Shown piece after piece: positions 18,801 to 30,200 of a DNA stretch of 64,000 nt. Below the pieces are notes generated by a model. That model did no database searches and had not been told where the DNA came from. It saw only the letters and a program-made list of their open reading frames with translations. Source of the DNA: Megalonaias nervosa (Eukaryota; Mollusca; Bivalvia; Unionida; Unionidae); NCBI GenBank assembly GCA_016617855.1, contig JAECUM010003217.1, positions 62,001 through 126,000 on the forward strand, read 5' to 3'. Both the position numbers and the translations under genes were made by a program. Each line of letters begins with the position of its first letter. Position 1 is the first letter of the stretch.

Positions 18801-19343
18801 AAGTGGCTAATGTATTATTTTCACTATAATTTTACTAAAAAGCAGTGGCAAGATTCGGAGTTGCTATCTACTGATACAGATTCGCTAGTTTATAATATAA
18901 AATGTGAAGATGTCTATGAGGATATTTATAACAATAAAAATTTATTTGATTTATCAGATTATCCGACAAATATTGGATTTTATGATGATACTAACAAGAA
19001 AGTTATCAGTAAATTTAAGGACAAATTTATGTTTGTGCCGGTGAGAGAGTTTGTTGGACTTCGAAGTAAAATGTATGCCGTAATTCTCGACGATAATAAA
19101 CTGACAAAGAAAGCAAAAGGTATTCCTAGTGGTTATGTAAAGAAATGTATGAAATTTGATGATTTTAAAACCGCACTAAACAATAATGTCAGTTTTATTA
19201 AGACAAATGTAATCCGTACAAATCTTCACAAGCTCGAGACAGATACGATTATTAAACGTGGACTTAGCAATTTCGATGATAAAAGATATTGTAAAGACGG
19301 AATTAATACTTTAGCACTTGGGCATTACACCAGTGTCTGTTAG
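15839..19343 (+). pseudogene. protein-primed family B DNA polymerase (element B)
   Basis: The frame from ATG 15839 continues through several breaks to TAG after NTLALGHYTSVC. Domains in order: helical N-terminal region, CYKCLQGF...H partial zinc finger near 16735, exonuclease motif I IYADFECL near 16882, an endonuclease-VII-like DHCHLTG...YRGAAHNNCN element near 17250, FRSYDSHIIV (exo II), then the palm: YLNCMNLYGWAM at 18095-18130 (motif A, where Asp is expected but Asn is present), NNSVFGKTMEN (motif B) and STDTDSLVY (motif C, intact). In-frame stops include TGA near 16400, TAA 16848, TAG 17274, TAG 17891 and TGA 18756; frame shifts lie near 16277, in an A9 tract near 16345, near 17060 and in an A8 tract near 18025. 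Replicates Polinton/adintovirus genomes. Confidence 0.92.
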
Positions 19344-19887
19344 AAAATTATTTATAATTTTCCCTATTTTGTGCAAAACTTTAAAATTTAACGTTATTCG
19401 ATGAAAAATATTTGTTTGAAAGGGAGATAATACCGTTCCAGCTAGTTTAAATCGTATTTGGATTATCGGACATAGTTAACATACATACAAATCTGATGCA
19501 ACAATTTTGCTTTCTATCGTTCAAAGACATTAGAATTACTGTATACATATGTCTAATTTCGACTTAGACAGATTAGATAGACAGCGAAATTTCCAACTAT
19601 GAAACATATGTTCTGTATTAATTTCACTTGGGTGCATGGAATCTTCATGGCCTAGGAAAAACCCACTATCGATTTTTCAGACTGCAGAAGTCGCTTGTAA
19701 TGTATACAGCCGCTGTATTATAAAGCTTCGTTTTTCTGTACAAACAGATTTATATTTTACCAAAGCAGATGTATCGTAGATTTCCCGATTCATTTATAAT
19801 AACGTTTTTCAGAATCATAAAATGTAATGCGAAATTTCCTGCTGGTAACTGGTAAGTATATAATAATTTGTGAACATATATATACAA
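19344..19887. other. AT-rich spacer after element B
   Basis: No gene is seen. The right end of element B probably lies here, but I find no terminal inverted repeat matching sequence near 7480, consistent with truncation of at least one end. Confidence 0.4.
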
Positions 19888-20235
19888 GACAGGTCTGTGG
19901 TCTAGTGCTAAAGCGTTAGATTCTCGTGCTCAAGGTCCGTGGTTTGATTCCCATGATCGACATATGTCAATGGAGGTGATTTTGATGCCATTTTTCTAAG
20001 ATAATTGGGGGTCCGGAAAAATCCTCGAAATCCACAACAGACAAAATACACTCTCCCACCATGTCACCACGTGGTGGGTGTACTTTTGCACTCCCCGGGT
20101 TGATTATGGGAAGAGTGTACAAAATCTGTTGGACGTAGATAAGGCCCCCGTTTGTTTGTGCCGTCCTTTAGGATAAGTTTATGTGTTGTGTTTGTGCCGT
20201 CTGTGCAGCCCAAAAAATAAACAGCAGGATTATGT
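19888..20235 (+). mobile_element. tRNA-derived SINE, second family
   Basis: Box A-like TGTGGTCTAGTGCTAAAGCG near 19895 and box B-like CCGTGGTTTGATTCCC near 19938 form a tRNA-like head. The body includes GGGGGTCCGGAAAA and two TTTGTGCCGTC words (about 20155 and 20190). The 3' end is unclear, near AAAAAATAAACAGC. Confidence 0.6.
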
Positions 20236-20331
20236 GAGCTCGTGACATTGTGACCTCACTAAAGGGGTACCCCACACAAGGGCCATTCCGAAAAAAACAT
20301 CGCTAGACTAAAACAAACCTCATTAGGTGCC

Positions 20332-20555
20332 TGGCCACAATAAAGGCCTTGAAATAGACAGCCCTCTGAGTTTCTAAAGTTTCGTTTCGGATATTTAGGA
20401 ATTCGCCGTAGGTATGTCTTAACAAAAATGAAGAGTCCCGTGGGCCACAAAAAAAGGCCTACATGAAATAGACAGCCCTCTGAGTTTCTAAATTTTCGAC
20501 TCGTATATTTAGAAATTCGCCGGGGGTGGGTGGTCGGTGGGTGGGTATGTCTGAA
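20332..20555 (+). repeat. direct duplication of about 110 bp
   Basis: Copies at 20332-20418 and 20444-20552 share GGCCACAA...AAAGGCCT, GAAATAGACAGCCCTCTGAG, TTTCTAAA, GATATTTAG/GTATATTTAG, GAATTCGCCG and GGTATGTCT. The second copy contains an extra GGTGGGTGG insertion. Origin unknown. Confidence 0.75.
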
Positions 20556-20937
20556 AGGGACTCCTAGGACCTCATGAGGCTTATCTGTCAGACCTCGTGG
20601 AATGGTAGACCGAACGTCATCCTGTTGTTTATTTTTTGACTTATATCATTGTCAAATAAAACATCAACTATATTATCAATAAATGTCATTGGATTATCAG
20701 CTCAACTGTCATTTTCAGTTGCGATGTTCAATCAAAAAAGGTTTCTAAACTAGGATATTCTTTCTCCGACAAAATTGGAAAGGGTGGGGTCTCCTCTCCA
20801 AGATTGAAAAAAAATTTCTGGCCACTCCAATAAAATAGTTTTAGTCTTATTTTGAGCTGAAAATGACTCCTTAATAAAATTACAAAATAGAAAGTTTTAT
20901 AGGAGAATTCTCGGTTTGGTTTAGGATCTGCGTATTA

Positions 20938-22105
20938 GTCTACTATTATCATCCTTGGTGACTTCAACGTTTGAGCTAGCACAGGTCACCAAACATGACC
21001 AGATGTCACTGGCAAAAATGGCTTTGGCAAATACAACAACAACGGACTCCTGCTGACGAAATGAGCTGAACACTACCTTCCAATTACCAACACAGTCTTC
21101 CGCCTGGTCAAACCGGAACTAGACGACTTGGATGCACAAACGCTCCAAGCACTGGCATCTGGACTGCGTCATTGTCAGGAGACTACACAGGCAGGATGTC
21201 TGAGTAACGGCAACCATGAGAAATACAGAATGCTAGACTGGCCACAGTCAAGCTCAAAATCCAGATTTTTCCTAGCAGATCACCACAGCGCAAAAACTTC
21301 CAGCAGCTCAATGTCTCCAACCTGGAACAGGAGAATGCAAAGCGGGCATTTGACGAAAAAATGTGGAGCCAAATGGAAACAATTGATGCAAATTCAGAAT
21401 ATCGAGGAAACTAAGCATCAGTATAATGTAGAGGTGATGCACCAATCTGTTCCTGGAAAGCCTTACTTACAGCATAAAATCAAAGTAAATAGTCAAGACA
21501 CTCCTGGCAGTGGAGAAATTCGCTTATCCTGATAGTACACTGTCACGTGCAGTCCACATCGATAATGAAAACAACGCCAGAATAGCTAAAGCAAGTGTGG
21601 CCCTTCGCTGACTTTGTAGAAATGTGTGGAAGTACAGAGGCTTCGGTCTGCAAACAAAACAAAGTCAGCAAAGTCATTAAATTGCCACGCTGCGGTATGC
21701 ATGCAAAATCTGGACGGTGTACAGACGATGCCAAGAATCTGAGCTATTTTCACTTTTTCTAGACGTCTGCCTGAGGAAACTGATGAGGATAAGATGGTAG
21801 GACAGAGTCCCAGACACTGAGATGTTCACACTGACAGGCATTCCAAGCATCAACACTGTGCTGTTGAGATCACGGATGAGATGGTCAGGCCTAGTCATCA
21901 GGATGAAAGCAGGGCAACTACGAAAGAAGCTAGCCAACTGAATGAGCGAAAGCGATCTCAGTGTGGTCAGAATCAACGCTTCAAAGATTCTCTTAAGTCA
22001 TCCTTCAAACAATTCAACATCGGGAATATCTTGAACAGGATCGCTCCATCTGGCGCACTGTCATCCATATTGAAACGACAGACTTTGTGTTGAAAGGAAT
22101 TGCAG
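20938..22105 (+). mobile_element. rearranged CR1-like LINE relic
   Basis: Opens with an endonuclease-like LGDFN motif (ATCCTTGGTGACTTCAACG near 20950), followed by TNTVFRLVKPELDDLDAQTL-like coding near 21085-21150 and QENAKRAFDEKMW near 21335. The reverse-transcriptase core is missing. From about 21800 a C-terminal tail typical of endonuclease-RT LINEs follows (TGIPSINTVLLRS-like, then RWSG and QRFKDSLKSSFKQF) to about 22060. Multiple stops and shifts mean it is dead. Confidence 0.65.
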
Positions 22106-22109
22106 AGAC

Positions 22110-23660
22110 CGAATTGCACTTGCCCGCCCCACCCCCACCTCCGATTTCACATCTAAACTGTTTTGGCCTACATCCTTAAAGCTTAATAGCTGACCACTAC
22201 ATGTTCGCCCCCCTCCCCCCCCGAAAAAAATTCTGACGGAGCCCCTGAATGTGATGGTCATCTTCATATGAACACGTGAAATCATATACATCTTACATGC
22301 TAATAGTTTGGGTCTACGAAGGACAACTCACCAATGAGGCATCTTGCCGAACGAAAAATTCACGGACGCAATAATAATACTACTACTAATAATAATAATC
22401 TGAACTTGCCATTATCACATTGTTACAAACCTGGTATATTTTCCAAAGCACAATCGTTTTCGTAGTTCTATCAGTTAGCAACAGTCCAGATTTCGACTAT
22501 ACAACTTTAATCAATAATTACTTGGATTGTGCTTAAATGTATACTTTTCTATTATTTTCACATATTGCAATATGCGTCGAAAGTCACACATTTAACACTT
22601 TAGAATAGCTTATCTTGTGCTAATCAGTACGGGTGGAGAGAAGAGCAAAGTTTTGAAACTCTGATTTAACCGTCATATTTTCGCTGCTGTGATCAAACGT
22701 TAACATTGGCTTTGAGGTTGCACACGTGCATGCATGTGATCCAGCAAATCACGTTAATTTTTCTGCCAACTTGCATGCATTTGAATTAATCTCATGCTTT
22801 TGAGCGTACTGGCAAAAGCAAGCACAGAAAGCCCTTCGTGCATTCTTTCTCTGTATTTTCTTTTTTCGTGAACATGTCAGAATTGTATGCAAGTATTCGC
22901 GTGATTTAAAAGAATGTATAATTATTATTATATGAATGACGTATTTTGATTCTATAGGCACAGATGAGAATAGCCAATATGTTAACATATATGCTGGTCT
23001 GAAATCAGAAGTGATCGTATCTGCCAAATGGAATTTAGATTGAAATGTGTATTCACTTTCTAGCGTCTTGCACGATTTAACTGAGCCTATATAGACATTT
23101 TATGCATAATTTTTTCACGGGACAAACAAATAATTATTAGTTAGAGTCTCTATAATCCAGAGAAAATAATTTAACAAATCCTCCCATTACACATTATTAA
23201 CACATGAACCTTTCTAATCAGAGGGTTGTGAGATTGTGTGCAGTGGTTTGCTAAAAGTTTTAGTTGACAGGTTGGGGTAAAATTAATGATTTAAAAAATA
23301 CTTTATTGAATATTTTAAATTTTTAGTTACTTCCTTTGATCAAACCAATTAAAATTTGAGAAAAGTCAATGCTTAGTATAGTTAATATTAGACTCGATGT
23401 GTATGAGCCAACTGCATTGCTGCGTTCGGGTTCTTAGTCATATGTTTATGGCCAGCGGAACACTTCGTAGCTTTCCCCGTAGTCGTATTGGTCCTAGGAG
23501 AGGACAGGATTTCGCGAGGCCAGGCGTAAAACAGACCAGGTGCCAAGAAAACCAGTCGGTTTACATATTTCGGAATATTTTTGATATAATTGCCCTCAGA
23601 ATGACTTTGCTTCTACCACTGGTAAGATGCATAAAATGAAAGTGTGTACTTTTGATGGTG
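22110..23660. other. no gene recognised
   Basis: AT-rich sequence with short C/G runs near 22120 and 22205, a small (TAA/TAC)n patch near 22375, and no ORF with recognisable content. Confidence 0.4.
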
Positions 23661-23665
23661 TCCCC

Positions 23666-23749
23666 CTAGACCAACAAGTAGGTCTCCGCTTTGTTTTTTT
23701 TTTTTGTTCTGACAGCGGAAAAAAAGCGGAGACCTACTTGTTGGTCTAG
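23666..23749. mobile_element. 84-bp foldback MITE
   Basis: Perfect inverted arms of 27 bp (23666-23692 and 23723-23749) starting CTAGACCAACAAGTAGGTCT surround a T-rich loop of 30 bp. Flanks carry TGTCCCCCT on both sides (about 23659 and 23750), suggesting an 8-9 bp target duplication. Each arm also contains its own small inverted repeat (GACC...GGTC). It codes for nothing. Confidence 0.8.
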
Positions 23750-23839
23750 TGTCCCCCTTGACGACTCCTTAATACTGTATCACCATAGGGGCTCGTATCG
23801 TTGCTTACAATTTACCCATCAATCATATAGTCTATATCG

Positions 23840-24645
23840 TATCTGGTCATTCCGTACCCAAGTCGTTTCGTACCCAATTGAGTCGTTTCGTACCTAAAGC
23901 AATGGTCGTTTCGTACCCAGGGTGCTGGTAGTTTTGTACCTAATGCTATAGTTGTTTTGTACCTAAAGTTCAAATATAACCACCAATATCATATAAAAAG
24001 ATATTACATACGTATTTCAAACTGTTTAAAGCTGTTCAATGTTGCTTATCCGTATAATATACCACGTTCAACACATTTAAAAGCAGGCGACAAAAATTGA
24101 AATTAACACCAGTATTGGTCCTTGGAGAAGAGAAACTTAAGCAACACTGTTTTATCTGCATTCAGCCCCATTATTAAAATATCGCAGAATTTCTAGTTGC
24201 TTTGAGAGAATAAACATGTGTAATTTTTTCAGTCACGTTAGTCGTTACTAAATAATACCAAGAAATATGACAATAATTTGAACGATAGAAAAAAGAATGG
24301 ACTTATTCAATTCAGTTATTTAAACCTGTCCAACGTTTTATTTTTACTGGCAATGTGAATTTTTGTTAAATCTTTTTAGTACACAGATGCTATTCTACAG
24401 TGAAAACAATACAATTACTGTAATTATTTGTGTTTGGTCAATTTTTTGCCTAGATATGCTTTGCTCATGCAATTTTTAAGGTAGGAAAAAGATTAATCCT
24501 GGAGAGGGAGCGGTAAATATGACAATACTGTATATTTGACCTTGTAAATTAATGGGTATGAAATAACCAGCACTTTGGGTATGAAATGACCAATACCTGG
24601 GGTACGAAACAACTTCGGTACAGAATGACCATGAGCCGGCCTATA
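23840..24645. mobile_element. non-autonomous element with inverted arrays of a GTACGAAAC word
   Basis: The left block (23849-23962) has five or six irregular repeats of GTCGTTTCGTACC; the right block (24547-24622) has the reverse-complement word GGGTACGAAAC/GGGTATGAAATGACC three or four times. Outside each block lie AT-rich segments that also match in inverted orientation (TATAGTCTATATCGTAT and ATATGATATACTATATA). The roughly 580-bp middle is AT-rich and non-coding. Confidence 0.65.
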
Positions 24646-24649
24646 TGAT

Positions 24650-25929
24650 ATACTATATAATCCTACACGGGAGGACACTTCTCTCTATTCTCGCATGACC
24701 TATTTATGAATCAGTGTTGATATTCCAGCAGCAAGTTCATGTAGCTTAATAAATGTGGTACCAATGTTTAGCTCGGACATTATTGATATAGATTGTTAAG
24801 TTGGTATGCCTACACGAAGTTTGACTTCCTATCATACCTTTAAGGCATGCCAGACTATTTTCCGCTACCCTTCGACATGGCCTTGATTGCGCCTGCTTAA
24901 TATGCAAGTGCATTAAGATGAATGGAACATACCTTTCGACTTTTCAAAATTAAAACATTTTTACTAAATATTGACCGATCTTCCAGGTTCAATATGCGTG
25001 AAGTTCTCAAACGATGCACCATTTCTCCATGTGACGTTTCTTATTTTCCACCAGGGTGTGCCATCTTTTCATATTCTGGTTAGCTGTGGCCAAACTGCAC
25101 AATAGCTAAAGCTTAATCTTAAGTAAATAAGCAAGAAAGCCAGTTTGACTAATTAAAAGTTAATTCTTATCATTCATTGCAATTATCTTGTAAAAAGGAC
25201 TGGTCCTCCATCATAATTCAAAGAAACTATGTTCTACAGTGTGTATTGTGTAAGCACTAGCAATTGATTGGCAAATAAGTTATGCCCTATTTTGTTGTTA
25301 ACTAACAGTGCCTAAATACACAGTATGAAGCTACTATACGTGTGGCAACTCTTTCCCATGTTTTATATCCCAACTTATTTTCTTATTCTCATCCCGAAAG
25401 GCATATTTACAAAATAATTTATTTATTCTGAATCAGTTTTTTGAGGTTACATTACCTTCACGATATGTTTCTTCATTCCTTTTTTTAATTTAATGATGGT
25501 AATTAATGTTTGTATATACGATATAGTAATGCCAGGTGTTCACTCGTGTAAGTTTCTGTGGTGGGAATGGAGATGCTACAACATTCACAGTGATCATTTC
25601 CTGGGATTGAAATTAATTACTGACAATTTTATTGTTGTGGTTTATTTTTCATTGTGGTTTATTTTCTGATTTTATTATTGCTGTAGGGTTAAAAACAAAT
25701 TCATAAATTGACATGAATAATGTTTAAACGTAACATTCTGTTTGCAGAAGAATAAATTTCCTTTCAGTTTGATAATAATTATTACATCACAACTATATTC
25801 ATGGCAGGGGTCAAGCTAGACTTAAATTTTAGGGAGAAGTGACTTCTCCTTTTGGTCAGAACAGGGAGAAGTGGGAGCTAAACAGGGAGAAGTGGAAGCT
25901 AAACAGAGAGAAGTGAGACCAAAGCAATA

Positions 25930-25996
<67 letters not shown>

Positions 25997-26990
25997 CTGC
26001 ATTATCTTATTTTAATCATTTGCTCTATTTCTCAGTATGCTTTTAACAGTTTTAAGCAACGCCTTGTTTTCAAGTTGAAAAATATGTTATATGTTTATTA
26101 TCAACACATTTTGTATGTGTATAAAAATTATTATATTCATACCCATTCTATTCATACTTGTAGTATATGTGTGTTTGGATTGAGGTAAATGCAGTGTGTT
26201 TTGGCCATATGACTTAAAAAGCACATCAGAAGCTATGCATTGTAATTAATTTTAACTGATAGCAGTAACAAGATTAGAGTCTTGTAATTGCAAGTTGGTA
26301 AAAATGCTTAATAAACTACCACTTAATCATTTTATTTTCTACAAGTTTTGTGTAAAATTGCAGTCAAAAAAGATTTCTAGCACTCTTTGAAACGACCCCT
26401 AATACATGTACATACGAATAAATACACAAGTGACTTCAGACCATACTCTTCGTCCTGATTTCATTGTTACCGATATAACATTAATGTAACTTTTCATAGA
26501 CAACACACTGAAGCACTAAAGTCGATATATAACTAAACTGGACCCTTTTCCCCTCCAACTGAAACATCCAAGAACACGTATTGCACAATACGAGTGCATC
26601 TGTTTTTAGAAAGAGGGCTTTTCTTAATATAACTACCCACTTTCTTGCTTCATTACAAAAACTCATTAATAGGACTGCTTATTTATGGTTGTATTATTTG
26701 TCTACCTACTGGAAATAACGATATGCATTGGTTAAATAGTATTTGCTTCATTACTATATATATTTTTCGTATTTTCACGAAAATTAATTACGGTAAGTCA
26801 GAAAACAACCTTGACCTTGCAACATTGTTTCTGACCAACATTGTTAAATATTTAGGCTAAATCTCAGCATTAAGGGAACAGCTTTCTATATCCCTTCCCG
26901 AGAACCAGATGAGGACAGTCCAAGAGGGAAGTCTGCAAATAGAGAGTTCGGAATAGAAAGGTCAGAGGAAGAACCAAGCATACATGCTAG
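24650..26990. other. no gene recognised; AT-rich, with an (AT)n microsatellite
   Basis: Contains (AT)32 at 25932-25995 and, just before it, three short repeats of AGGGAGAAGTGG (25830-25915). A tyrosine-poor ORF at 26645-26860 has no recognisable domain. Confidence 0.45.
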
Positions 26991-27170
26991 ACATGGAATA
27001 CACAAACCCTGGTTCGAACCCTGGCCGAGTCATACCAAAGACTTATAAAAATGGTACTAACAGTGGCCACGCTAGGCCTTAAGTATTAAGAGGTTTGTGT
27101 TTGTTCTGGTCATCCTTGTGTCAGGATAATGTGACTGGGTGGGACATCATGTGTGTTCTAATGCTACATA
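26990..27170 (+). mobile_element. 5'-truncated tRNA-derived SINE, third family
   Basis: Box B GGTTCGAACCC near 27010, then CATACCAAAGACTTATAAAA and TGTCAGGATAATGTGACTGG. It matches the minus-strand copy at 57300-57535 but lacks box A. Confidence 0.75.
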
Positions 27171-27267
27171 AAAATTATAGGTACATGCAATTTTCTTATG
27201 AATTTGTGCATTACTTGAAGATATTGATAATGTTGAAAATATGATCATTGTTTTGTTAAAGGTGAAC

Positions 27268-30200
27268 ATGTTCTCAAGAAATACAGCAAGGAATCTGTTC
27301 AGCTATTCAAAGTGGAAGCATATACGATGCATGCAAAGGTAATCCTGAATATTGATCATATTTATTGTTCATAAAACATAAACTGTATTTAAATTAAGCT
27401 CTTGTGATCTTATAAAATTTTTAAAAAGGTACCAGAGTTCTTATGTACAATACACATGCATACAGACTGTTTTTGATGGTAACTTTTGCTTATGATTGAT
27501 ATGTTTATTTACATTTTTATTTCTTGTATTTTTAATGAAAAATGCTATATCTGTATATATAAACTTACATACAGGGCTAGAAAAATCCTACTTGCCCAGA
27601 ATTGATATTTTCACACAACTGAGCAAAACTTAGTATTTGATTTTATTATTAGTTAAAAAATTCTTGGTGAGTAATGTGAAAGTTTACTTCCCTAACACAA
27701 GTTTTCCAATCAGCTGGACCGGGAATTTTCTCCATACATGCACATCTCTTTTCACTTTTTTTTCCAGATGCAGTTTTAGTGAAAGTAGACAACTTTGTGG
27801 AGTTTTTGAGCCAGATGACTTGGTAAGATATCAATCAAGGATAAAAATAATGTATGGAAATATGATATATCACTGTGATAGTGTGAGAACTAAATGTGGC
27901 CCTTATATTAAAATACATATGATACAGTCTGAACACTATATAACCCCCATACTGTGATACATATGCAGTATGAGAACTAAATGTAATCACTTTATCATGA
28001 TACACATATGTGTTGAGAACTATGTGTAATCCCCATATGATGATACATGATACAATGAGAACTAAATTTACCCCTAATATCATGATACATTGTAAGAATT
28101 AAACGTAACCCCAATATCATGATACACATGTTAAAATGAGAACTAAATGTAATCCTCATATCATGATACACATGGTACAATGCAAGAAATATATATAATC
28201 CCCATATCATGATACATGATACAATGAGAACTAAATGTGCTCCTGATATGATAGAGTATAAAAAGAGTTAAATGTAACCCCAGTATTGGGATACACAATA
28301 CAATGAGAACTAAATATAACCCCATCATAATACATTATAAGAACTAAATGTTACCCCAGTATTGGGAAACATGATACAGCTGAGTTCTATATAGCATATT
28401 TGTATATTTTATGTAGATAAACTGACAAATTGACAAGATGTGCATAATATTTTTAATGAGTGTTAAAGATGGATTGATTTTAAGCATTAAGTCCATAGTT
28501 GTAAGCAGGGGGTGAAATGATAGACCTCTGTCTTGTATTGATATGATTCATGATACATAATCAATAAGCATCATTATTGATACACATATCAACTTGATGG
28601 TCTTTCATCTTGAGATGGTCTCAGAGTAGTAGGTTTGTGCCATTTTGTTGACATATTGGTTGTATTTCTAGTATGCTGATTACACACAGGCATAGACTTA
28701 TCATATTCCATTCTCATCTTTGACAAGATAACAAATAAATACTTCCAAACAGATGACCTTTTAGCTGTCAGTGATTTTTATTCAGTCTTTTGGGCCATTT
28801 TAGACTGCTCCATTTGATCAGGTGCGGGACTTATCTTGGTCACAGGAGGTCTTGGAAACACTTAATCACGTGTATTTGGATGCAAATTTTTTATCTGGGA
28901 TGCAGAAAATCACTTACGCAGGAGTCCTTTGTATGCTTGCAATAACTGGGCGGCAAATTCAAAGGCTTGCTAGTCTTACTTCAGTCACCTGCTGAGTGGG
29001 AAAATGTGTTGATCAATTGATCATTTTAGCTGTGCTGATATTTACAATGACAGAATTCAGTGGCTGAAAGGCCCCCATATGTACCTGTTGTCATTTTAAG
29101 AGAACATCAAAAGAACATAATGCAATAGCTGGGCAGCAAGTTCAAAGACTTCGACTAGCTGCTGAGTGGTGGGAAAATGATATTTCGGCCTTCAGTGACC
29201 CAGAGATACATGTGTTAATTGTAAGTGTACATCAAATGAACAAATTTAGCTTTCATTATTGTGTTTGTTTCCTAGTGTAGCAGAATAAGAAGTGCGTGTG
29301 GCCTCGAAATCAAGACACGTCGAAAAGACAATATACCATTTGCAAAATTTGGATAAGTATTTTGGGGTTAAATGGCAAATTGTTGAAGATTGTAATGAGA
29401 TTCAGAAGAGTGCTGAAGTTGCTAGAAGTTATAGTTCAGATGTAACAGTAGCCAAGTGTAAGAAAGTGTGTGATGCCTGGCTTAGTGTTTGGAATAAGGC
29501 CTTCCCTTGGATGGACAAAATTCAGTCTCACTATAAAGAACAAACAAGAGCTAAATGTCATTGATGTAAAGAATTTGGAAAATTAAACTCAATGACAACC
29601 ACTGGTTCTTCTCATCAGGACATTTAGCCACTTCAGGTATGCCCAATATGCTTATGGGGACTGAAACTTTAGCTGGTGGGACTCCTATTTTTGCTAAAAT
29701 AGAAGCCCTCGGCTCCTAGTTTTAAAATCCTAGCGAAACCTCTGGTCACCATACCTTTGTTTTGCACAACAACAATACTTTTAAAACATTTTTTATAACC
29801 AATTTCATGTCTAGACTACTAAAATTTGGAAGTTATTACTGTATTAATTTAAAACATAAGAAATAGTGCAGTTTTCGCCTGCAAAGGAAAATCTTATCTA
29901 GATCAAGTCCGAGTATGAGAGCGGAGATGACTAACATCCATATCCTCCATATTGTATCTCTGCAGATGCCAAAAACCTGCTGCGGATACACACTCTCATT
30001 TCTGAAAAAGGAAATTATTAAGAACACCCGCACCCATTGTGCAAGTTAGCACTGTGTTCATAACTCGTGCAGTTTGGAATCTGCCCTCTTGCCATTTCTG
30101 TGCTAATTTTTTTGTTAATCCCATCAGCACTTACAGTCACTGATTTCATATATCAGTGTAAAAGGAGACATTCCAAACTTTTTCCCCATGTATGATTTAA

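Noticed and set aside
7480..19400. Terminal inverted repeats of element B
   Set aside because: I compared sequence near 7480 with 19344-19900 by eye and found no convincing inverted match; one or both ends seem lost.
28787..28800. Further histone-type stem-loops in the rest of the window
   Set aside because: CTTTT-containing words were inspected, but none has both a paired stem and the TAGAAAAGA element.
29292..29564. 90-codon plus-strand ORF (MRVASKSRHVEKTIYHL...)
   Set aside because: It is protein-like in composition but has no recognised domain, lies in an mL48 intron among repeats, and lacks matching splice partners.
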